Below, piece by piece: positions 50,513 to 58,586 of a stretch of 64,000 nt of DNA (position 1 is its first letter; every line of letters begins with the position of its first letter). Where the stretch lies: positions 1,116,001 through 1,180,000 of the forward strand of contig OY970165.1 of assembly GCA_963706605.1 (NCBI GenBank). Reading direction: 5' to 3'. Position numbers and translations under genes: made by a program. This DNA is from VRUE01 sp963706605 (GTDB lineage Bacteria; Actinomycetota; Thermoleophilia; Solirubrobacterales; 70-9). The notes under the pieces were generated by a model. That model was not told the origin of the DNA. It worked only from the letters and a program-made list of their open reading frames with translations, and ran no database searches.

Positions 50513-50965
50513 ATGTCCGATCCAGAGTTGTCGCTAAGTGGGGGGTGCATGTGCGGTCAGGTGCGCTTCGAGGTGTCCGAGCCCCTGCTCGGCGCCCTCT
50601 ACTGCCATTGCAAGCGCTGCCAGCGCCGCACCGGGACCGGGATGTCGGTCAGCGCTCTGACCGCCCCCGGCTCCTACCGCACCGTTTCCGGTCAGGACCT
50701 CGTCCGCTCTTGGGCCCCGCCCGACGGCGGCTGGGTCAGGTCCTTCTGCGCCGCGTGCGGCAGCCATCTCTTCACCGCCAACCCCGACAGCCCAGACGTG
50801 ATCGCCGTCCGCATGGGGGCGTTGGACGGTGATCCCGGCGTCCGCCCGAGCGCCCACCAGTTCACGGCGTACGCGCCCGCCTGGGCACCGGTCCCCGACG
50901 ACGGCCTGCCGCACTTCTCCGAGCGCCTCGGTGCCGGGGCCACGCCCCCCGAGTTGTTTGCCTGA
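50513..50965 (+). CDS. GFA family glutathione-dependent formaldehyde-activating-like protein
   Basis: 150 residues with the Mss4/GFA zinc fold: GGCMCGQVRFEVSE (CxC), YCHCKRCQRRTGTGMSV (CxxC) and SFCAACGSHLF (CxxC), then DGDPGVRPSAHQF. Two zinc sites are implied by the seven cysteines. GFA proteins are often thiol-transfer or detoxification related; most are uncharacterised. TAGAAT (50500-50505) seven bases before ATG 50513 supports this start over ATG 50504. Converges with the sigma-factor gene seven bases later. Confidence 0.85.
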   Translation: MSDPELSLSGGCMCGQVRFEVSEPLLGALYCHCKRCQRRTGTGMSVSALTAPGSYRTVSGQDLVRSWAPPDGGWVRSFCAACGSHLFTANPDSPDVIAVRMGALDGDPGVRPSAHQFTAYAPAWAPVPDDGLPHFSERLGAGATPPELFA

Positions 50966-50971
50966 GGGATT

Positions 50972-52180
50972 TCAGGCTCGGCGCTCGTTAAGCCGCGCCG
51001 CCTGCGTGGTCAGGTAGCGCTGCTCGGGAAGGCTGTTGGTGCGGTTGGCGGCGGTCCGGTACTCGGCGATCGCGCCGTCGACGTCACCCGACATCTCCAG
51101 CAGGTGGGCACGCACCGCGTGGAGGCGATGGTGGCCGTCCAGTTGCTCGTCCAGATCCTCCAGCAGGATCAGCCCCGCTTCCGGACCGTCGACCATCGCC
51201 GTCGCGACGGCGCGGTTGAGGGCGACCATCGGGTTGCCGGTGATCCGCTCCAGCAGCCCGTATAGGCCGAGGATCTCACGCCACTCGGTGTCCTCGGCTC
51301 GGCTGGCCTGGGCGTGCACGGCGGCGATCGCGGCCTGCAACTGGTACTCGCCGACCGCGCCGTGGCCGACCGCGTCGGCCAGCAACGCCACACCCTCCTC
51401 GATCAGCTCCCGGTCCCAGAGCGTCCGGTCCTGCTCCGCCAAGGGGATCAGCTCGCCGTCGGCGTGCGCGCGGGCGGGGCGTCGGGCGTCGGTGAGCAGC
51501 ATCAGCGCCAGCAGGCCGCCGACCTCGGGGTTCTCGGGCAGCGCCAGGCGCACGATTCTCGCCAGCCTGATCGCTTCGGCCGAGAGCTCGGGGCGGGCGA
51601 GCTCGGGACCGCTGCTGGTGACGTAGCCCTCGTTGAAGATCAGGTAGATGACGCGGAGCACCGAGCGCAGCCGCTCCGGCCGCTCCTCCTCGACCGGCAT
51701 CCGGAACGACTCGGCTGAGGCCTTGATGCTCTGCTTCGCGCGGCTGATCCGCTGCGCCATCGTCGCCTCGGGAACGAGGAATGCGTTGCCGATCTCGGCA
51801 GTGGTCAGGCCGGCGACCGCGCGCAGCGTCAGCGCGATCGCGGAAGCGGGGGTCAGGGCCGGATGGCAGCACATGAAGATCAGGACGAGCGTGTCGTCCT
51901 GGCCGGCCGCGGGCGGCTCCGCCGCTGTCAGGCTCTCGCGCCCGCGCCGCGCCGTCTCGCTGCGGATGCGGTCGGTCATCCGCCGGGAAGCGACGTGGAT
52001 CAGCCAGCCGACCGGGTTCTCCGGCGTTCCCTGCGCCGGCCACTGCGCGGCCGCGGCGACCATCGCCTCCTGCACCGCGTCCTCGGAGTCGCTGAAGTCG
52101 TTGAAGCGGCGCACGACCGCGGCGAGGACCCGCGGCGCGGCCTCGCGCAGCAGATCCTCGATCTCGGTCTGCCCCCTCAC
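50972..52180 (-). CDS. ECF sigma factor, ECF42-like (SigJ/DUF6596 type)
   Basis: 402 residues from GTG 52180: sigma-70 region 2 (VVRRFNDFSDSEDAVQEAMV, GWLIHVASRRMTDRIRSETA), region 4 (FLVPEATMAQRISRAKQSIK) and a long C-terminal tetratricopeptide-like extension (EGYVTSSGPELARPELSAEA, DRTLWDRELIEEGVALLADA, RITGNPMVALNRAVATAMVD) characteristic of ECF42-type factors. GTG begins 3 bases after the stop of the upstream YCII/DGPF gene, its usual partner. No anti-sigma gene is present; the C-terminal extension probably controls activity. Confidence 0.9.
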   Translation of the reverse strand: MRGQTEIEDLLREAAPRVLAAVVRRFNDFSDSEDAVQEAMVAAAAQWPAQGTPENPVGWLIHVASRRMTDRIRSETARRGRESLTAAEPPAAGQDDTLVLIFMCCHPALTPASAIALTLRAVAGLTTAEIGNAFLVPEATMAQRISRAKQSIKASAESFRMPVEEERPERLRSVLRVIYLIFNEGYVTSSGPELARPELSAEAIRLARIVRLALPENPEVGGLLALMLLTDARRPARAHADGELIPLAEQDRTLWDRELIEEGVALLADAVGHGAVGEYQLQAAIAAVHAQASRAEDTEWREILGLYGLLERITGNPMVALNRAVATAMVDGPEAGLILLEDLDEQLDGHHRLHAVRAHLLEMSGDVDGAIAEYRTAANRTNSLPEQRYLTTQAARLNERRA

Positions 52181-52182
52181 GG

Positions 52183-52578
52183 TCAGTGCTCGATCGGCCC
52201 CATCACTTCGCGGACCTCGATCGATTGCTTGATCGGGACGCCACCGGGGCCGGGCGCGGCCGATCCCCGAGCGGCGATCTCGATCGCCCGCTCGACCGAC
52301 TCGACGTCGATCATCCGGTAACCGGCGAGGAGCTCCTTGGACTCCGGGAAAGGACCGTCGGTGACGACCGGCGCCGCCGCTCCGTCGGAGACGACGAATT
52401 TCGCCAGCTCCGGCGTCGTCAGGGCCTGCGCCTCGACCAGCTCGCCGCGCTCCCGCAGCTCCGCGTTGAGGTCCTTCTGGTACCGGATGTGGGCCTCGAT
52501 CTCCTCCGGCATCCACTCGCTCATAGGCGGCACGCTCTCGTCGACTCCTCCGTAGTCCTGCAGCAGCATGAACTTCAT
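52183..52578 (-). CDS. YCII/DGPF-domain protein, partner of the ECF42-like sigma factor
   Basis: 131 residues: KFMLLQDYGGVDESVPPMSE at the start, VVTDGPFPESKELLAGYRMI (the DGPF motif) and EVREVMGPIEH at the end. YCII-related proteins are encoded next to ECF42 factors and belong to their regulon; the molecular activity is unknown. SD GAGACGAG precedes the ATG. The second sigma/YCII pair lies immediately upstream. Confidence 0.86.
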   Translation of the reverse strand: MKFMLLQDYGGVDESVPPMSEWMPEEIEAHIRYQKDLNAELRERGELVEAQALTTPELAKFVVSDGAAAPVVTDGPFPESKELLAGYRMIDVESVERAIEIAARGSAAPGPGGVPIKQSIEVREVMGPIEH

Positions 52579-52654
52579 CTCGTCTCCTTGTCCGTCGCGC
52601 CCTGATCGGCGCGTTCACCAGTGTGTCGGAGCGGCGGCCGAATTCTCGACATCG

Positions 52655-53839
52655 TCACGGCCGCGGCCGTTCGGCCGCGCCGAGATCCGCCAGCCGGCGT
52701 TCGAGCAGACGGCGCTCGGCATCGTCGTGGACCAGCGCGAGCGCGCGGCGGTAGGCGTCGCGAGCCTCTTCCGTGCGGCCGAGGCGGCGCAGCAACTCGC
52801 CCCGCGTCGAGTGCAGGTAGCGGTACTCGTCGAGGCCGAGGCGGTCGACGATGGCGAGGCCCGCCTCGGGACCGTCCACCTCGGCGAGGGCGACGGCCCG
52901 GTTCAGCTCGACGACCGGCGAGTCGGTGAGGCGGCTGAGCTCGCCATAGAGGGCGGCGATCTGGGGCCAGTCGCGCGGCTCGTCGGCATGCAGCGACGCA
53001 ATTGCCGCCTGGATGACGTAGGCGCCGCGCCCGCGCAGGGCAAAGGCCCGGTCCAGCGCCGCTCGCCCGTCGGTTATCTGTTCTGTGTCCCAGAGCGAGC
53101 GATCCTGGTCGGCGAGCAGCACCAGCTCACCCTCCCGAAACCGTGCTGCACTGCGGGCGTCGAGCAGCAGCATCATCGCCAGCAGGCCCTGCGCTTCCGG
53201 CTCGTCCGGCATCAGCTCGGCGAGCGCCCGGCCGAGCCGGAGTCCCTCGGCCGCCAGCTCGCCGCGACCGCCGTAGCCCTCGTTGAAGATCAGGTAGACG
53301 ACTGCGAGCACGGCGTCGATCCGGTCGGGCAGCAGGTGGTCGGGAGGCACCCGGAAGGGGATCCCGGCGACCTTGATCTTGCGTTTCGCCCGCACCAGTC
53401 GCTGCGCCATCGTCGGCTCGCCGACGAGGAAGGCGCGGGCGATCTCACCGGTGCTGAGGCCGCCGATCGTGCGCAGGGTGAGGGCGACCTGGGCCTCGGT
53501 GGCGAGCGCCGGATGGCAGCAGGTGAAGAGGAGCTCGAGCCGCTCGTCCGGAAAAGTCGTTGTGGCGTCCATCGGCTCAACCGTTTCCTCGGGCACCTGG
53601 AGCAGGCGGGTCTTTGCGGCCAGCGTGCGATCGCGGCGAATGCGGTCGAGGGCGCGGTTGCGCGCCGTCGTCACCAGCCAGGTGTTGGGGCTGCTGGGGA
53701 CTCCGTCGCGGGGCCAGCGCTCGGCGGCGATCACGAAGGCCTCCTGCGTCGCTTCCTCGGCGAGGTCGAAATCGCCGAGGAAGCCGATCAGCGCAGCGAG
53801 GACGCGCCCCCACTGGTCGCGGAAGACCTGGTCGAGGAT
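52655..53839 (-). CDS. ECF sigma factor, ECF42-like, second copy; possible AUC start
   Basis: 394 residues: region 2 (VLAALIGFLGDFDLAEEATQ, NTWLVTTARNRALDRIRRD), region 4 (RAFLVGEPTMAQRLVRAKRK) and the long C-terminal ECF42 extension (RSLWDTEQITDGRAALDRAF, RLTDSPVVELNRAVALAEVD). No ATG, GTG or TTG occurs near the expected N terminus. ATC at 53839 (ILDQVFRDQW) has GGAG (53848-53851) eight bases upstream, paralleling the helicase start; a GTA six bases earlier is the other option. It follows its YCII gene with a two-base gap and is a paralogue of the factor at 50972. Confidence 0.87.
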   Translation of the reverse strand: MLDQVFRDQWGRVLAALIGFLGDFDLAEEATQEAFVIAAERWPRDGVPSSPNTWLVTTARNRALDRIRRDRTLAAKTRLLQVPEETVEPMDATTTFPDERLELLFTCCHPALATEAQVALTLRTIGGLSTGEIARAFLVGEPTMAQRLVRAKRKIKVAGIPFRVPPDHLLPDRIDAVLAVVYLIFNEGYGGRGELAAEGLRLGRALAELMPDEPEAQGLLAMMLLLDARSAARFREGELVLLADQDRSLWDTEQITDGRAALDRAFALRGRGAYVIQAAIASLHADEPRDWPQIAALYGELSRLTDSPVVELNRAVALAEVDGPEAGLAIVDRLGLDEYRYLHSTRGELLRRLGRTEEARDAYRRALALVHDDAERRLLERRLADLGAAERPRP

Positions 53840-53841
53840 CG

Positions 53842-54201
53842 CTACCGCTCCACCAGCGGTCGCACCTCGATCGCGCCGCCAAGTCGCGCCGCCGGAATCC
53901 GCGCGGCCAGCTCGATCGCGGCGTCGAGGTCGTCGGCCTCGAAGAAGAGGTAGCCCCCGAGCGCCTCCTTGGTCTCGACGAACGGACCGTCGGTGGTCAG
54001 CGTCCTGCCGTCCTCCACCCGCACGGTGGTCGCCGTCTCGGGCGGCTGCATCTGGACGCCGGAGCTGACGCCGGGCGTTTCGTTGATTGCCTGGTAGTCG
54101 CTGTAGATCGCCTTCTGCTCGTCCTCGGAGAGGCGCGCCCAGTCCTCGGGCGAGTGGGGCGTCGGGGTGGTGCCCTGGTGAATCAGCAGCATGTACTTCA
54201 T
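53842..54201 (-). CDS. YCII/DGPF-domain protein, second copy
   Basis: 119 residues: MKYMLLIHQGTTPTPHSPED, LTTDGPFVETKEALGGYLFF (DGPF motif), EVRPLVER at the end. Partner of the sigma factor immediately downstream; the pair is arranged like the copy at 50972-52578, indicating a tandem duplication that has since diverged. GGAGGAAGCGATG start with a good SD. Function unknown beyond its link to ECF42 regulation. Confidence 0.87.
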   Translation of the reverse strand: MKYMLLIHQGTTPTPHSPEDWARLSEDEQKAIYSDYQAINETPGVSSGVQMQPPETATTVRVEDGRTLTTDGPFVETKEALGGYLFFEADDLDAAIELAARIPAARLGGAIEVRPLVER

Positions 54202-54325
54202 CGCTTCCTCCTTCTGGTGGATGGTCCCCTATTAGACGAACGGGGAGCGCGGAAATCGACACCGCGGCTGAATTCGTCCTGCTGTTTGTTCGATTATTTG
54301 GTTAATCTCTTTCAATGGTGGCGAG

Positions 54326-55147
54326 GTGAACTCCAGGCCCTTCCGCAAGCTGCTCACCCCAATCGCGGCATTCATCATGCTCGCGGCCCTGACGCCGACC
54401 ACCGCGGGGGCGACAAAGACGCCGGCGCCGGGCTACGAACAGTTCGCGGGTTGCCCCGACCCAGGCGCGGTTCCGACGATCGAAACCTGTTTCCGCACGG
54501 TCATCTCCGGTGGGGTGCTGCAAATGGGAGGTGTGGAAATCCCGATCGAAAACCCGATAACCCTGAGCGGAGGGGTGACGGGAAGCGGCGAATTCGTCTC
54601 CAGCTCGAAAGGCGGCCTCCTGCCGGCCAAACAGACAGTCCCCGGCGGCGTCATCGGTTTCACCGGTCTCACCTGGCTCGCCGAATTCTTCCCTCCCGAA
54701 GCGCTGACCCTCTCAGCAGCGCTCGAATTTGCAAGCCCCCCCGGCAACCCACTGACCGAACCGGTGTCGCTTCCGGTCAAGGTCCACATGACCAACCTGG
54801 CACTCAGCAGCAAATGCTACCTCGGCTCGAAATCCGAACCGATCGAACTCGAGTTGATCACCGGAACCACCAGTCCACCATCTCCCAATACACCGATCAC
54901 CGGCGCGCCGGGCTCGACCTCGACGACACCCAGTGGCATAACGGATGTCACCGAAGGGACCTATGTCGACAACTCGTTCTACGCTCCGGGCGCCGACGGC
55001 TGCTTCCTGATGCTCTTCGGCTTTCCCCCGACGGCCATCAACGGCGTGATCGACAAACAGTCCGGGCTCCCGTCCGAAGCGGGGTCCAACACGGCGATCC
55101 TGGACTTCGACACAGAATCGGTGTCGGCAGCGCTGGTGTATCCGTAA
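54326..55147 (+). CDS. Secreted protein of unknown function
   Basis: 273 residues from GTG 54326: signal peptide (LLTPIAAFIMLAALTPTTAG), then a beta-rich mature part rich in Gly, Ser, Thr and Pro with CFRTVISGGVLQMGGVEIPI, GVIGFTGLTWLAEFFPPEAL, and a C-terminal ADGCFLMLFGFPPTAINGV. Four Cys could pair. Base composition is a little less GC than average. Not recognised; similar secreted proteins occur in this order. An AT-rich stretch upstream (54285-54320) may hold the promoter. Confidence 0.68.
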   Translation: MNSRPFRKLLTPIAAFIMLAALTPTTAGATKTPAPGYEQFAGCPDPGAVPTIETCFRTVISGGVLQMGGVEIPIENPITLSGGVTGSGEFVSSSKGGLLPAKQTVPGGVIGFTGLTWLAEFFPPEALTLSAALEFASPPGNPLTEPVSLPVKVHMTNLALSSKCYLGSKSEPIELELITGTTSPPSPNTPITGAPGSTSTTPSGITDVTEGTYVDNSFYAPGADGCFLMLFGFPPTAINGVIDKQSGLPSEAGSNTAILDFDTESVSAALVYP

Positions 55148-55162
55148 GCTGGGCTGCCGGAG

Positions 55163-55876
55163 ATGACGCCTGCCGCGAAGACCGTTGCAGATGTGCTCGA
55201 ACGCCTCGACGCCATCGACCGCGCGCTTCCGGCCCGTGACGGCGTGAAGTGGTTCAACAAGCTCTACCTCGAAGTGACGCAGAAGGTGGCCGCGTCCGTG
55301 CCGGGACAGCATCAGGAGGCGCCGGGCTTCCTCGAGGCGCTCGACGTTGCTTTCGGCAACCTCTACTTCGATGCATTCGATGCGGCGGGGGATGGCGCGG
55401 CGCTGCCGGCGGCCTACCCCTTCCACGCCTGGAAGCCGCTCTTTGAGAGCCGCTTTGCGACCGGTATCGCCCCCGTGCAGTTTGCACTGGCTGGGATGAA
55501 CGCGCACATCAACCACGATCTGGCGATCGGCATCTGCGGCACGTTCGCCGCGCGTGGGACCGAGCCGCGTGACGACAGCGCGGAGCACAGGGACTACGAG
55601 TCGGTGAACGCCCTGATCGCGAAAGCGGAGAAGCAGACGAAGGCATGGATGATGACGGGACTCCTGAAGGAACTCGACCTCGTCTTCAACCCGGTGGATG
55701 ACGTCGTGGCCGTCTGGAACGTGCAGAAGGCGCGCGACGCCGCCTGGGTGAGCGCGGAGGTGATCTGGTCTCTGCGAGCGCTGTCACCTCTGCGCAAGGA
55801 CTACGAAGAGATGAACGACCGAGCGGTGGGATTCGCGGGGCGAGCTCTGCTCACTCCGGTCGGGCTGGCCGGCTGA
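55163..55876 (+). CDS. DUF5995 family protein
   Basis: 237 residues: DRALPARDGVKWFNKLYLEV at the start, LDVAFGNLYFDAFDAAGDGA, PVQFALAGMNAHINHDLAIG (conserved NAHINHDL motif), EKQTKAWMMTGLLKELDLVF. This matches DUF5995, a helical family without known activity, possibly metal-binding through the HINHD motif. It follows the secreted-protein gene by 15 bp and may share its transcript. Confidence 0.82.
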   Translation: MTPAAKTVADVLERLDAIDRALPARDGVKWFNKLYLEVTQKVAASVPGQHQEAPGFLEALDVAFGNLYFDAFDAAGDGAALPAAYPFHAWKPLFESRFATGIAPVQFALAGMNAHINHDLAIGICGTFAARGTEPRDDSAEHRDYESVNALIAKAEKQTKAWMMTGLLKELDLVFNPVDDVVAVWNVQKARDAAWVSAEVIWSLRALSPLRKDYEEMNDRAVGFAGRALLTPVGLAG

Positions 55877-55900
55877 GCAGGCGGCAGTTAGCGCTTTCTT

Positions 55901-56335
55901 CTACACGCTGCTTTGCTCCGGGCGTCCACGCTCAGCGATTACTCGCGCGGCCCAAGTACGAGACCGCGTTCGCAGCAATCGGCCGAGAAGCACGCGGTGG
56001 TCCGCCACCCACTCATACCCACGCGACGTCACGTGTGGGAATTGCGACGCGACGCGGGCTAGCAGCGCGCCCCTGGGCATGGTGGCGAGGACCAGTGGTA
56101 TTGCGGCGCCACCCGAGTGGACCGCTCCGGCGCCGTCTACGAGATGCCACGACTGGAGGCGATCTCGGAAAGACATGTCCGCTAGAAGCTGCTCGCCCTG
56201 TGTGGATTGAATGGGTACGGCGTCGAGGTGGTGCGCTCGATCCCACCTCAGAAGCACCGCCAGCATGACCTTGCAGAACCCGCAGTCGCCGTCATAGAGC
56301 ACAACCATGGTGCTCTCCTCGCGGAGGTCGTTCAT
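55901..56335 (-). CDS. DUF393 (DCC) thiol-disulfide oxidoreductase-like protein
   Basis: 144 residues with VVLYDGDCGFCKVMLAVLLR, the DxxCxxC motif that defines DCC/DUF393 proteins, and a thioredoxin-like overall size. Likely involved in redox or hydrogenase-like accessory chemistry in other bacteria; here unassigned. ATG overlaps the preceding DUF2867 stop by one base (TGATG), so the pair is co-translated. Confidence 0.82.
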   Translation of the reverse strand: MNDLREESTMVVLYDGDCGFCKVMLAVLLRWDRAHHLDAVPIQSTQGEQLLADMSFRDRLQSWHLVDGAGAVHSGGAAIPLVLATMPRGALLARVASQFPHVTSRGYEWVADHRVLLGRLLRTRSRTWAARVIAERGRPEQSSV

Positions 56336-56946
56336 CAGGCAGATGAGCCTGCGCGGGGACGAGCGTCCCACGCGCGCGCGATCTGCCGCATCAGGGCCGG
56401 GTAGACGATGAGGTGTCGGAAGGGTCCGATCAGCGCCATGTACGCCGCGCCGAACCTGCCGCGTGGCTTGACGTAAACACCCATCTGCCCACGGTAGACA
56501 CCCTTGCCCGCCTCTACCCATGCCAGGTGCATCACGGCGTGCACCGTGTCGTTCGAGATCTCCGCGGCCCACTCGTCGTCCGTCCGGTAGATGGGGACAA
56601 ACGTCGCCGAGCCGACGACAACCGGACGCGTCACGGTATCTCGCAGATCCTCTGGCACGCGAGTGCTCAGCATCGTCTCGGTGCGGCCGGGGACCGGAAG
56701 CTTGCCGGTGGCGGCATCGTCCCATCCAAACCACCTCCCCAGCTGCCAGCGCAGCGCAAAGAGCGCGCGGGTGGCTCGCGAATCCCCCTTTGCGGGATCC
56801 AGAGAGGTCACGATCTCGATCAAGGTGGCGAACTCGTCCGGCCCCCCTTGTGCCGGAAGCTGCCAGACGTCGAGGAGCTTGAAGTCGGGTGCGACCTGGG
56901 CGATCACCCACGGGTGCCCTTCATGCGCGGCGTTCGGAAGTCTCAT
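56335..56946 (-). CDS. DUF2867 family protein
   Basis: 203 residues from ATG 56946: MRLPNAAHEGHPWVIAQVAP, DFKLLDVWQLPAQGGPDEFA, TRALFALRWQLGRWFGWDDA, AVMHLAWVEAGKGVYRGQMG and YMALIGPFRHLIVYPALMRQ. This fits DUF2867, often found beside DCC proteins and SDR genes; the chemistry is unknown. A start 12 bases earlier adds four residues. Translationally coupled to the DUF393 gene. Confidence 0.8.
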   Translation of the reverse strand: MRLPNAAHEGHPWVIAQVAPDFKLLDVWQLPAQGGPDEFATLIEIVTSLDPAKGDSRATRALFALRWQLGRWFGWDDAATGKLPVPGRTETMLSTRVPEDLRDTVTRPVVVGSATFVPIYRTDDEWAAEISNDTVHAVMHLAWVEAGKGVYRGQMGVYVKPRGRFGAAYMALIGPFRHLIVYPALMRQIARAWDARPRAGSSA

Positions 56947-56971
56947 CCAAGCCTCCATCCGGCGAGCTCGA

Positions 56972-57415
56972 TCACCGAGTCCGGCTCCTGCTCGACGGGT
57001 TGGCCCGGATCACCTGCAGGGGCCGGCCGTCGCCCACGAACAAGCCGCAGCCCTCCAACGACTCACAGCCACAGCTGCTTGCGATGGTCAGCCAGTCGCG
57101 CATCGCCTGCGCGCGCTCGATCAGCGCGTCGACCTCCGGCAACTTGCGCTCGGCGAGGGCTTGGAGCTGCGTGTGTGCCGGGGCGCCCTCGTCGATCGAG
57201 GTCAGGAGGACGCCGACCTCATCGAGTGAGAAGCCCGCCTGTTTCGCCACGTCGATGATCGCGAGCCGCTGCACGGTCTCCTCGGTGAAGCGGCGCTGGC
57301 CGCTGACCCGCTCGGCCTCGGGCAGGAGGCCGTTGCGCTCGTAGTAGCGGATCGCCGAGACGCTGATGCTCGCCTTCTCCGCGATCTCTCCGATGCTGAG
57401 GGTTGCTTCTGACAC
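56972..57415 (-). CDS. MerR family transcriptional regulator (three-cysteine, SoxR/heavy-metal-like)
   Basis: 147 residues from GTG 57415. MerR HTH and hinge: LSIGEIAEKASISVSAIRYY, ERNGLLPEAERVSGQRRFTE, then a long dimerisation helix (LQALAERKLPEVDALIERAQ) and a C-terminal CGCESLEGC cluster. Compared with SoxR's four-Cys iron-sulfur motif, the first Cys is absent, leaving C-G-C-x5-C, so either an altered [2Fe-2S] or a metal-ion site is possible. A MerR-type dyad (57431-57450) lies in the divergent promoter toward the next gene, the expected target. Confidence 0.85.
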   Translation of the reverse strand: MSEATLSIGEIAEKASISVSAIRYYERNGLLPEAERVSGQRRFTEETVQRLAIIDVAKQAGFSLDEVGVLLTSIDEGAPAHTQLQALAERKLPEVDALIERAQAMRDWLTIASSCGCESLEGCGLFVGDGRPLQVIRANPSSRSRTR

Positions 57416-57424
57416 CCCGATCTC

Positions 57425-57465
57425 TCCTTGACCTAAACCCAGGTTCAGGTTGAACACTAGCGAGA
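57425..57465 (+). promoter_or_regulatory. MerR-type promoter with dyad operator
   Basis: The 20-bp dyad ACCT-A-AAC-CCAG-GTT-C-AGGT (57431-57450) has perfect symmetrical half sites and overlaps a TTGACC -35 box (57428-57433), with a lengthened spacer before the region near 57455-57460 where -10 should lie. Extended spacers are the hallmark of MerR-family activator promoters. It faces the small Cys-containing gene at 57495. Confidence 0.6.
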
Positions 57466-57494
57466 GCGGAAATGCCATCCCCGAAGAAGAAGGA

Positions 57495-57887
57495 ATGACC
57501 GAAGGAACCCCGATCGCCTGCTCACTCGACGCAAGCGACCTGCGCCGGCGGCTGGACGAGATCGCCGAGGTTGGCGCCGACAGTCTGATCGAGCGCAGCG
57601 CCGAGGGCGAGCGCCACCTGCTGCGCTTCCGCTCAGACCTGGACACGCGCCGCCGTCTGGAGGCCATCGTCGCCGCCGAGGCGAAGTGCTGCTCGTTCCT
57701 CGACCTCTCACTGGAGGAGCAGGGTGGCGAGCTCGTCCTGACGGTCAGCGCGCCGGAGGACGGGCAGACGGTCGCCGATGAGCTGGTAGCCGCCTTCGCG
57801 CGGACTTCGGTGGCCGCATCAGACCTCGACGAATTCGTGCTCCACGTCGCCCGGGGTGATGAAGATGATCCCCCGCACATCCTCTGA
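57495..57887 (+). CDS. Conserved small protein with CC motif, MerR-linked
   Basis: 130 residues: IACSLDASDLRRRLDEIAEV, HLLRFRSDLDTRRRLEAIVA, EAKCCSFLDLSLEEQGGELV (a Cys-Cys pair), then an acidic C terminus. I associate proteins of this pattern with MerR/metal-resistance neighbourhoods in actinobacteria, but that is memory of family context, not proof. ATG 57495 has AAGAAGG upstream and lies just after the MerR operator. Its 3' end overlaps the converging cupin remnant by 69 bases. Confidence 0.6.
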   Translation: MTEGTPIACSLDASDLRRRLDEIAEVGADSLIERSAEGERHLLRFRSDLDTRRRLEAIVAAEAKCCSFLDLSLEEQGGELVLTVSAPEDGQTVADELVAAFARTSVAASDLDEFVLHVARGDEDDPPHIL

Positions 57888-58168
57888 GCCCGCGTTCCAC
57901 GCGGTGTGGACGGTCCCCCGCGGGACGAAGACCAGGCCCCCCGCCGCCACCGACAGCTCCTCGTCGCCGAGCTTGAACGACGCCTCGCCCGCCGCGCAGT
58001 AGAACGCCTCGTCCGTGGTCGGGTGTTCATGGAGGGCCGGCGCGGGAGCGCCGGCGGGATCGTCCCGATCAGCGCCGAAAACGCACCGCCCGTGTCCTCT
58101 CCCGTCAGATTGAGGATCCCGTCGATCTCGGACGGGTCTACCACCGTGCATCCGTTGATCTTTTCCAT
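57819..58168 (-). pseudogene. Cupin-domain gene with a frameshift
   Basis: From ATG 58168: MEKINGCTVVDPSEIDGILN then GGAFSALIGTIP. Near 58060 one base is missing; in the next frame GAPAPALHEHPTTDEAFYCA (metal-binding His/Glu of cupin motif 1), VFVPRGTVHTAWNAG (motif 2) and a C terminus EHEFVEV complete a typical small cupin of about 115 residues. Only one base separates the two parts, so this may be an assembly artefact as well as true decay. Ends inside the 3' end of the converging small gene. Confidence 0.72.
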
Positions 58169-58586
58169 AGACACGCGCCTCTTTCGTCCCCCATTGACCG
58201 GCTTGTTGCCAGCCTACTTCGCTCCCCCACTGCCCGGCGGGCCGGTTTCGCCCTTCGGGCTCGGGGTAGCGGAGTAGCTGCCAGCCCGGACCCCGGCGGC
58301 TTTCATCGGTAGGCCGGTTCCCGCTTGGGTGAGAAGACCAACCGCCGCTTGGCGGAGAGGCGTCCGGGCTGGCGACGTCGCGGCGGCGGTGCCGATCTGA
58401 CTTGCGTCGAGGGAAATGCCGCTGCCGTGTTCGGTGAGGCGATCGCCGATCGAGCCGACGATCGTCACCTCGAGCCCGTCGAGGATCCAGACGGTCCCGA
58501 GGCCGATCACCACCACTGCGGTGCTTGGCTTAGTTCGAGCCCGATGGGGTAGCGGAACGCGAGAACGACGAAGAAAGGAGCTGCCG
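58169..58586. other. Intergenic region with MFS stub and no intact gene
   Basis: 418 bp between the cupin remnant and the Rho-N-like gene. Apart from the minus-strand MFS remnant at 58379-58525 described separately, I see no conserved frame, promoter or strong hairpin. The sequence reads like eroded coding DNA rather than regulatory DNA. Confidence 0.55.
58379..58525 (-). pseudogene. Remnant of an MFS sugar-type transporter (helix 1 region)
   Basis: Minus-strand frame gives STAVVVIGLGTVWILDGLEV then TIVGSIGDRLTEHGSGISLD and ASQIGTAAA, the first-helix pattern (DGLEVTIVG) of an MFS symporter subfamily common in actinobacteria, directly followed by unrelated sequence. About 49 residues survive of some 450; no start or rest of the gene is present. 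It is a truncated pseudogene. Confidence 0.6.
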
